Both the position numbers and the translations under genes were made by a program. The notes beneath the pieces were generated by a model. That model did not search any database and had not been told where the DNA came from. It saw only the letters and a list, made by a program, of their open reading frames with translations. DNA of 6,731 nt from Alphaproteobacteria bacterium MarineAlpha10_Bin2 (lineage in GTDB: Bacteria; Pseudomonadota; Alphaproteobacteria; UBA828): positions 1 to 6,731 of the forward strand of contig PTKB01000150.1 of assembly GCA_002937555.1 (NCBI GenBank), read 5' to 3'. Below, piece after piece: positions 1-5,317 of the stretch (its first letter is position 1; each line of letters begins with the position of its first letter).

Positions 1-2953
1 CGGTACATCCGGCTGCTGCGGTGGCGACATAGGTGACGTTGATCGGCCCCAGCGCCTGGGCGTCGGAGCCGGACAGGTCGATGATGATTTCATCGTCCAT
101 GATCTCGACCCGCGAGCGGATATAATAGGGCTTGGCGACGACGCCATCGTCCTCGAAATAATCCTCGAAGCGGTAGACGCCGTTCGGCAGCTTGCGGATT
201 TCGGCGCGCATCCATTCCTCGGCATGCTGGATCAGGGCATCGCCGATGCGCCCGAAGGCGTCGACGCCGAGACGCGCGACCAAAGCCTGGAGGCGGCGCT
301 CCGCCGTGGTGAGCGAGCCCATGATGGCGTGGAAATCGCCCCATGTGGTGTTCGGCGTGCGGTGATTGGCCATCACGATGCGCCATACGTCTTTGACGTA
401 TTCGCCGCCCTCCATCAGTTTTACCGGCGGCAAGCGGAGGCCTTCCTGGAACACATCGGTCGCGGTGCTGGCGAACGAACCCGGCGCCATGCCGCCGATC
501 TCCGCGATATGGGCGATATTGGCGGCATAGCCGATCAATTCGCCGTCGAGGAACACCGGCTTCATCAATAGATGCTCGGGCATGTGGCACTGGCCACGAT
601 AGGGATCGTTGTGCACGACCACATCGCCGGGATGCAGCGTATCGGCGCCCAGTTCCTCGACACAGTGCGGCACAGTGTGGAGCCCGGCGCAGATGATCGC
701 CGGGTTCATCTCGGCCTGGCCGATCAGGCGCAGGTCCTTGTCGAACAGCATGCAGGAGAAATCGCGCGATTCGCTGAAGATCGGCGAATAGGCCGTACGC
801 ACCATGGTGCTCGCCATTTCATCGCAGATGTTGCGGAGCGCATTGTTGACGATGGTGAGCGTCACTGGGTCGCGCTCGGGCGCGTCGGAGGCGGCGAGCG
901 TATCCGCGGCAGCGCTGAGGATCACCAGCAAGCTTCCGTCCGGCTGAATCTCGAGGGTATCGCCGGGATGCACCAGGGTTGTCGAATCCATCTCTTCGAT
1001 CACCGCCGGCCCGTCGATGCGCGTGCCGGCGCTCAAGCCCGGACGGCGGTATATCGCCGTCTCGACGAAGCCATCGCCGGAGAAATAAACCTGGCGCGTG
1101 CCGTGCTGCGCGCCATCGCCGCCGGCGGGAGCAGAAAACGACGCTTCGGCTGCCTCCTCACCGAGCGCGATGACGCGGACTTCGGTGATCTCGACGACCT
1201 TGTCGCGCATCGAGTAGCCGTAGAGTTCCTCATGGCGCATGTGCAGGTCTTGCACCGCCTGGCCGAAGACGGATTCGTCAATGTCAAGCTGCCGCAGCGG
1301 AATGATTTCGCCGAAGCTCTGGCCGAGATAGCGCATGTTGAGGAGGCCGCGGATATCCGCTTCTCCGCGATGACCTTCGCGGCTGAGGTCCGCCGCCGCT
1401 TCGCCGGCAATCTCGCCGAGCTGCGCCGTGAGGCGCGCCAGTTCGATCCTGTCGGAGCGATGCAGGATGGTGCGCGCGCGATCGACGCGCTGATTGGTGA
1501 GGAGCGTCCCCAGCGCGGAGCAGAGACCGGGATGGGGCGGGACTATGACGCGCTTCATGTCGAGCCGTGCCGCCACATCGGACGCGTGCAACGAGCCGGC
1601 GCCGCCGAACGCCGTCAGCCCGAATTCACGGTGGTCGAGACCGCGTTCTACCGTCATCAGGCGAATGGCATCGGCCATGTTTTCGGCTGCGGTATCGAGT
1701 ATAGCGACGGCCGTTTCCTCGATCCCAAGTTCCAGTTCCTCGGCCAGCGCGGCAATGGCTTGATGCGCGTGTTCGGGCTGCAGTTTCATCCGCCCACCGA
1801 GAAAATAATCTGGATCGAGCCGTCCTAGCACGACATTGGCGTCGGTGATCGTCGGTTCGCTGCCGCCCCGGCCATAGCAGGCCGGACCCGGTTCGGCGCC
1901 GGCGCTTTTCGGGCCGACACGGAGGAAGCCGCCGGAATCGACGTCGGCGATGGAGCCGCCGCCGGCGCCGATGGTGGTGTAGTCGATGAAGAGCGCGCTT
2001 ACCGGGACGCCCCACTCCACTTCATATTCGCTCGTCGAGCCGAATTCGCCGTCGATGATCAAGCCAACATCGGCGCTGGTGCCGCCCATATCGAGGGTCA
2101 CGCTGTTGCCGTTGAGATGATCGCGCGCGAAGCGCCGTCCGGCGATGACGCCGCCAGCGAGGCCAGAGAGAAAAACCTGAACCGGCACATCGGCAGCGGT
2201 GGCGGCATCGGCGTGGCCGCCGTTCGATTTCATCAAGGTGAGCGGCGCGGACACGCCCGCCGCGCGCAGATCATCGGAGAGACGGGCAGTGAAACGAGCC
2301 AGCAAACGCTTGATCGAGGCGTCGACGATGGTCGTCGTGCCGCGTTCATACTCGCGCCAGGTCGGCGACACCCGGCTCGACAGCGACACCGGCAGGTCCG
2401 GAAAGCGCTCGCCGAGATAGGCGCCGATTTTCGCTTCGTGATCGGGATGGACATAAGAGAACAACAAATTGACCGCCACCGCCCAATCGCCGGCCGGATC
2501 GTCCGCGAGCCATTTCTCGATCCAATCGCCGAGGCGGACGAGTTCGGCCTCGACGAGCAGCGTTAGCACATTGCCTTTATGATCGACGCGCTCGTCGATG
2601 CCGAACACATGGCGACGGCGCACCCCGGAATTCGGTTTCGGCCAGGCCGGGTTGTAAGCCTCCTTGCGGTCGATGCGGGCGATGATGGGCACGTCCTCGA
2701 AGCCTTTGGTGCCGATATAGAGCACCGTCGAGCCGCGCTTTTGCAGACCGGCATTGGTGGCGATGGTGGTGCCGAGCACGATACGGTCTACGCTCGCGAG
2801 CGGCGCGCCGGATTCTTTCACCGCCTCAAGCGGCGCCAGCGCCGGTTCGTCCGGGGTCGAGGGGACTTTAACCGTCCGGATCTCTCCAGTTTCGTCGTCA
2901 AGCACGACTAGATCGGTGAACGTGCCGCCGGTATCGATGCCAATTTTGATCAC
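1..2953 (-). CDS. HyuA-HyuB fusion protein (hydantoinase/oxoprolinase/carboxylase family), 3' end outside window
   Basis: One uninterrupted reading frame of 984 codons from a GTG at 2953 to the window edge; reading-frame anchors checked from end to end agree. Residues 1-679 are an HyuA/oxoprolinase A-type ATPase half: an N-terminal phosphate-binding motif GIDTGGTFTD (residues 5-14), a second DMGGTSADVG (288-297), a glycine-rich GAGGGS (329-334), FGGAGSLHA (449-457), and the family's usual C-terminal region ending GDTLEIQPDGSLLVIL. A 15-residue Ala/Asp-rich linker (about 680-694) leads into an HyuB half starting DPVTLTIVNNAL (695), with HNDPYRGQCHMPEH (781-794), AHIAEIGGM (814-822) and the signature QEGLRLPPVKL. 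About 290 HyuB residues are present; separate HyuB proteins are usually over 500, so roughly 200 or more are missing. Family members cleave cyclic amides with ATP (hydantoins, 5-oxoproline) or carboxylate ketones; the substrate cannot be told here. Probably cytoplasmic. It is the second gene after a 59-residue Cys-rich protein. Confidence 0.9.
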   Translation of the reverse strand, partial: MIKIGIDTGGTFTDLVVLDDETGEIRTVKVPSTPDEPALAPLEAVKESGAPLASVDRIVLGTTIATNAGLQKRGSTVLYIGTKGFEDVPIIARIDRKEAYNPAWPKPNSGVRRRHVFGIDERVDHKGNVLTLLVEAELVRLGDWIEKWLADDPAGDWAVAVNLLFSYVHPDHEAKIGAYLGERFPDLPVSLSSRVSPTWREYERGTTTIVDASIKRLLARFTARLSDDLRAAGVSAPLTLMKSNGGHADAATAADVPVQVFLSGLAGGVIAGRRFARDHLNGNSVTLDMGGTSADVGLIIDGEFGSTSEYEVEWGVPVSALFIDYTTIGAGGGSIADVDSGGFLRVGPKSAGAEPGPACYGRGGSEPTITDANVVLGRLDPDYFLGGRMKLQPEHAHQAIAALAEELELGIEETAVAILDTAAENMADAIRLMTVERGLDHREFGLTAFGGAGSLHASDVAARLDMKRVIVPPHPGLCSALGTLLTNQRVDRARTILHRSDRIELARLTAQLGEIAGEAAADLSREGHRGEADIRGLLNMRYLGQSFGEIIPLRQLDIDESVFGQAVQDLHMRHEELYGYSMRDKVVEITEVRVIALGEEAAEASFSAPAGGDGAQHGTRQVYFSGDGFVETAIYRRPGLSAGTRIDGPAVIEEMDSTTLVHPGDTLEIQPDGSLLVILSAAADTLAASDAPERDPVTLTIVNNALRNICDEMASTMVRTAYSPIFSESRDFSCMLFDKDLRLIGQAEMNPAIICAGLHTVPHCVEELGADTLHPGDVVVHNDPYRGQCHMPEHLLMKPVFLDGELIGYAANIAHIAEIGGMAPGSFASTATDVFQEGLRLPPVKLMEGGEYVKDVWRIVMANHRTPNTTWGDFHAIMGSLTTAERRLQALVARLGVDAFGRIGDALIQHAEEWMRAEIRKLPNGVYRFEDYFEDDGVVAKPYYIRSRVEIMDDEIIIDLSGSDAQALGPINVTYVATAAAGCT

Positions 2954-2960
2954 AGCCGCG

Positions 2961-2967
2961 CTCCCCT
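2961..2967 (-). promoter_or_regulatory. Ribosome binding site fixing the GTG start of the HyuA-HyuB fusion
   Basis: AGGGGAG on the minus strand lies 7 bases before the GTG at 2953, and the protein read from there begins directly with the family's first strand and phosphate loop (VIKIGIDTGGTFTD). The TAG stop of the upstream 59-residue gene (2966-2968) overlaps this site, which favours translational coupling. Confidence 0.7.
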
Positions 2968-3145
2968 ACTCTGTCCGTTGCAACGCGCGCCGTTTCACAT
3001 CGACGCATTGCCGTTCACAAAATTTATCGTCCGGAAATTCGTCGTCGGCCCAGTAGTTGCGCGCGATCATCTTGCCGCAATAGGAACAATTCTCGATGCG
3101 CGTCTCGTACCACGGCACCTCGATCGTCAGCATCTTCCCGGTCAT
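2966..3145 (-). CDS. Small four-cysteine, probably zinc-binding protein, 59 aa
   Basis: An ATG at 3145 preceded by AGGTAGGGA (3160-3152, 6 bases spacing) opens a 59-codon frame ending TAG. The protein begins MTGKMLTIEVPWYETRIENC and carries CSYCGKMI (Cys20, Cys23) and FCERQC (Cys43, Cys47), that is C-x2-C-x19-C-x3-C with aromatic residues YW between. This spacing and the CxYCGK...FCxxxC look resemble small TRASH/MYM-like treble-clef zinc domains. There is no signal peptide or membrane segment. It is immediately upstream of, and probably coupled to, the HyuA-HyuB fusion gene, so an accessory or structural role with that enzyme is a reasonable inference. Some relatives, such as acetone and acetophenone carboxylases, carry a separate small subunit, but I cannot show homology to it. 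The ribosome binding site, tight spacing and ordered Cys pattern make a real gene likely; function is unknown. Confidence 0.75.
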   Translation of the reverse strand: MTGKMLTIEVPWYETRIENCSYCGKMIARNYWADDEFPDDKFCERQCVDVKRRALQRTE

Positions 3146-3225
3146 GAATTTTCCCTACCTATAGGCTTCCGGCACATGTTAACCGATAAGATAGTGCGAA
3201 CCAGCCGCAAGGAAGGGAGCAAGTG
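3146..3225. promoter_or_regulatory. Divergent intergenic region, presumed promoters for hydantoinase unit and cupin gene
   Basis: These 80 bases separate two genes transcribed away from each other and so must hold both start signals unless transcription enters from elsewhere. They contain the perfect palindromes CCTATAGG (3158-3165), ACATGT (3174-3179) and GTTAAC (3178-3183), and an AT-richer stretch with TAAGAT (3187-3192) that could serve as a -10 element for the cupin gene. I see no convincing -35 partner, so no promoter is placed exactly. Confidence 0.35.
3209..3219 (+). promoter_or_regulatory. Ribosome binding site of the cupin gene
   Basis: AAGGAAGGGAG contains two overlapping Shine-Dalgarno-like cores. 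The second, AGGGAG, stands 6 bases before the ATG at 3226 but only 3 before the in-frame GTG at 3223. This favours ATG 3226, although the first core would suit the GTG (9 bases). Confidence 0.55.
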
Positions 3226-3618
3226 ATGCTTGAGGCCACGATCCGACGCGAGGCCGATCTCGAATGGGAGAGTTGGGACGACCCGGAATTGCAGAGAGAC
3301 AGTGGCGTGCGTTGGAAGCTGCTCATCTCGGGCGAACGGACGCCTTCGGCCGAGCTCACCATGGGGATCGCCGAGATATTGCCCGGCGCAACGCTAGGCC
3401 TTCACCGCCACGCACATGCGGAAACCTATTACATCACCGGAGGCTCCGGGCGCATCACCGTCGACGGCGTGGAAAGCGAGATTGGGCCCGGCGCGGCCAT
3501 CTACATTCCACCCAATGCCCAACACACGGCGAGCTGTGATAGCGATACGCCGCTCAAGTTCATTTTCACGTTTCCGTGCGACCGCTTCGACGAAGTGGTT
3601 TACCGCTACACCGAGTAA
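3226..3618 (+). CDS. Single-domain cupin protein, 130 aa
   Basis: A small cupin with both family motifs. Motif 1 is G54-x5-H60-x-H62-x3-E66-x6-G73 (GATLGLHRHAHAETYYITGG) and motif 2 is G89-x5-P95-x-N97-x2-H100 (GAAIYIPPNAQH), where Asn replaces the usual Gly. The four expected metal ligands, His60, His62, Glu66 and His100, are all present, so it should bind a divalent metal (iron, manganese or similar). About 50 residues precede the barrel and about 30 follow. There is no signal peptide or DNA-binding domain, so it is a cytoplasmic metal-binding cupin of unknown substrate and not a cupin-type regulator. Cupins of this size include dioxygenases, isomerases, lyases and sugar-binding proteins; nothing here decides between them. 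A GTG three bases upstream (3223) would add one Met. It is divergent from the hydantoinase unit and convergent with the dehydratase, so an independent transcript. Confidence 0.88.
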   Translation: MLEATIRREADLEWESWDDPELQRDSGVRWKLLISGERTPSAELTMGIAEILPGATLGLHRHAHAETYYITGGSGRITVDGVESEIGPGAAIYIPPNAQHTASCDSDTPLKFIFTFPCDRFDEVVYRYTE

Positions 3619-3626
3619 GCCGTCCT

Positions 3627-4829
3627 TCAATCTGCGTCCGTCGCCGTGACGTGGATGTCGGGGCGCTCGAACACTTCCGGCAGAAGGTCCGTACCGAGGC
3701 CGGGGCCTTCGGGCGGGTAGACATGGCCGTTTTCGATTTTCGGCAGCGTCGTGACGAGTTCCTTGTACCAGCCGGTGTAGAAGGCGCGCACGGTTTCTTG
3801 GACCAGCGCGTTGGGGACGTTCAGGCAGAGATGGATGCAGGCCATCAGCGCGACCGGTCCGCTGCAATCATGCGGCGCGATCGGTCGGTGATAGGTTTCT
3901 GCGAGGCTGGCGATCTTCTTCGCCTCGCTGATGCCGCCGCACCAGGTGAGGTCCGGCATGATGATGCCGGCGGCGCCGGCTTCGAGGATTTTGTGATGCT
4001 CCCAGCGCGCGCCAAGGGTTTCGCTGGCGCAAACCGGGACTTTCGTGGCATTCGCGAAATCCGCCACGGCATCGATGCTGTCCATGCGGATCGGGTCCTC
4101 GAACCAGAACGGATCGAATTCCTCGAGCGCCTCGGCAATCTTGATGGCGGCGGGGAAGCGCCACAGCGAATGGAGCTCGACCATGATGTCCATCTTGTTT
4201 CCCACCGCGGCGCGGATTTTGCGGAACGGCTCGAGCGCCGTGTCGAGATCGGCATTGGAGATATAATAGCCGCCGGACGCCTTGGCGGCGAAATCAAACG
4301 GCCAGATTTTCATACCGGTGATGCCCTCTTCCAGCAGGCTCTCGGCGAGCGCGCCGGCGTCGTGCAGGAAGGCTTCGAGATCCTCGTAAGGGCCTTCCGC
4401 ACTGCCACCGGTACCCCAATCATCGAGCGACCAGTTGGGCCGCGAGCGCACATAGCGGTAGCCGGCGCAGGTGTTGTAGATGCGCATCTTGTCGTGCGTC
4501 AGGCCGCCCAAGAGCTGATAGACCGGCTGTTCGGCAACCCGGCCCCACAGATCCCAAAGCGCGATGTCGATGGCCGAGCGCCCGCGGGTCTCGGCGCCGG
4601 TGCCGGCGAAGCCGATATAGGGTGTGAGGTCGCGGGCGATGCGCTCAATCTGCAACGGATCGCGGCCGATGAGGGACGGCGCCGCGGTTTCATGGATATA
4701 GGCCTCGGCGGCGCGCGCGCCGAAGAATGTCTCGCCCAGTCCGATCATGCCGGCATCGGTGTGAACCCGCACCCAGAGGAGGTTGGTGAATTCATCGAGG
4801 CGGATGGTTTCGACGCGCGTGATTTTCAT
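3627..4829 (-). CDS. Mandelate racemase/muconate lactonizing enzyme family protein, probable acid sugar dehydratase, 400 aa
   Basis: An enolase-superfamily enzyme with an N-terminal capping domain (about 1-125) and a C-terminal barrel. Visible active-site residues are Lys174 (GMKIWP), Glu218 and His220 (VELHSLW), Glu244 (FWFEDP), Glu270 (ASETLG), Asp293 (PDLTWCGG) and His320 (APHDCSGP). The gaps of 26, 26, 23 and 27 residues between 218, 244, 270, 293 and 320 are those I recall for D-galactonate dehydratase (Asp183, Glu209, Glu235, Asp258, His285). The family abstracts the proton alpha to a carboxylate with Mg2+ bound. The Asp293/His320 pair would be the base. The second Lys of the racemase KxK motif is absent, which points to dehydration and away from racemisation. 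The exact sugar acid cannot be read. Oddity: the first metal ligand is Glu rather than Asp. The start at ATG 4829 is chosen because MKITRVETIRLDEF is the family's typical beginning; an in-frame TTG at 4871 would add 14 atypical residues. No clear ribosome binding site precedes 4829. Confidence 0.9.
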   Translation of the reverse strand: MKITRVETIRLDEFTNLLWVRVHTDAGMIGLGETFFGARAAEAYIHETAAPSLIGRDPLQIERIARDLTPYIGFAGTGAETRGRSAIDIALWDLWGRVAEQPVYQLLGGLTHDKMRIYNTCAGYRYVRSRPNWSLDDWGTGGSAEGPYEDLEAFLHDAGALAESLLEEGITGMKIWPFDFAAKASGGYYISNADLDTALEPFRKIRAAVGNKMDIMVELHSLWRFPAAIKIAEALEEFDPFWFEDPIRMDSIDAVADFANATKVPVCASETLGARWEHHKILEAGAAGIIMPDLTWCGGISEAKKIASLAETYHRPIAPHDCSGPVALMACIHLCLNVPNALVQETVRAFYTGWYKELVTTLPKIENGHVYPPEGPGLGTDLLPEVFERPDIHVTATDAD

Positions 4830-4892
4830 GATCTGGAGGAATCTATCCAATAGAATGGCGCCAACAGTCAATCGAAAACCAAGAGGCGATTA
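4830..4892. promoter_or_regulatory. Divergent intergenic region between dehydratase and OsmC-family gene
   Basis: These 63 bases lie between two genes reading outward, so they should hold the promoters of both. They contain a small perfect inverted repeat, TCTAT-CCA-ATAGA (4842-4854), which could be half of an operator, and a strong Shine-Dalgarno-like TGGAGGA (4834-4840) on the plus strand. No -35/-10 pair is clear enough to place. Confidence 0.3.
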
Positions 4893-5312
4893 ATGAAAGC
4901 GGAAATCAAATGGGTGGAGAAACGCACCTTTCTCGGCAAATCGGGCAGCGGATTCACGCTGCCGTTCGGCACCGCATCGGGCGAAGACGGAATCCGCCCG
5001 GGGCCGAGCGCCATGGAACTGATGCTGATCGGCACCGGCGGCTGCTCGGCCTGGGTCGTGGTGCAAATTCTCGAAAAAGGCCGGGAGAATATCGAGGACT
5101 GCGTGGTCGAACTCGACGCCGAGCGGGCCGAGAAAGACCCGCAAGTGTTCACCCGCATTCATATGCATTTCATCGTCACCGGGCGCGGCCTCAACGCCGA
5201 CAAAGTAGAACGGGCGATCAATTTATCGGCCGATAAATATTGCTCGGCCTCGGCCATGATGGCCAAGACCGCCGACGTCACCCATGATTTCGAGGTGATC
5301 GACAGCGCGTGA
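4893..5312 (+). CDS. OsmC family protein, YhfA-like, 139 aa
   Basis: The whole protein resembles the E. coli YhfA branch of the OsmC/Ohr family as I recall it: MKAEIKWVEKRTFLGKSGSG at the start, PSAMELMLIGTGGCSA around Cys51, VFTRIHMHFIVTGRGL (85-100), SADKYCSASAMM around Cys117 and THDFEVID at the end. The length is normal. OsmC and Ohr proteins reduce organic peroxides through two conserved cysteines, and the two expected positions, Cys51 and Cys117, are both occupied. For YhfA-type members the physiological substrate is not established, so a thiol peroxidase or persulfide-related role is inference. Cytoplasmic, expected to be a dimer. ATG 4893 is supported by AGAGG (4882-4886) at 6 bases spacing. 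It is transcribed alone, diverging from the dehydratase and running head-on into enolase with 5 bases between the stop codons. Confidence 0.92.
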   Translation: MKAEIKWVEKRTFLGKSGSGFTLPFGTASGEDGIRPGPSAMELMLIGTGGCSAWVVVQILEKGRENIEDCVVELDAERAEKDPQVFTRIHMHFIVTGRGLNADKVERAINLSADKYCSASAMMAKTADVTHDFEVIDSA

Positions 5313-5317
5313 AGAGT

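Noticed and set aside
572..1828. Plus-strand open frame of 418 codons opposite the HyuA-HyuB fusion
   Set aside because: Its codons are in register with those of the minus-strand gene, which has clear family motifs throughout. Long antisense frames are expected in GC-rich DNA; the translation shows no recognisable domain and has no good ribosome binding site.
3619..3626. Terminator between the convergent cupin and dehydratase genes
   Set aside because: Only eight bases separate the stop codons and no hairpin with a T run is visible at the junction.
3576..4853. Plus-strand open frame of 425 codons opposite the dehydratase gene
   Set aside because: It starts inside the cupin gene and covers a gene with a complete set of enolase-superfamily active-site residues. 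The translation is rich in Arg, Ala, Asp and Gly as expected for a reverse-strand shadow.
4830..4871. Extended dehydratase start at TTG 4871
   Set aside because: It would add MTVGAILLDRFLQI before the family's typical MKITRVET start, uses a rare start codon and would consume most of the control region shared with the OsmC-family gene. No ribosome binding site clearly supports either start, so some doubt remains.
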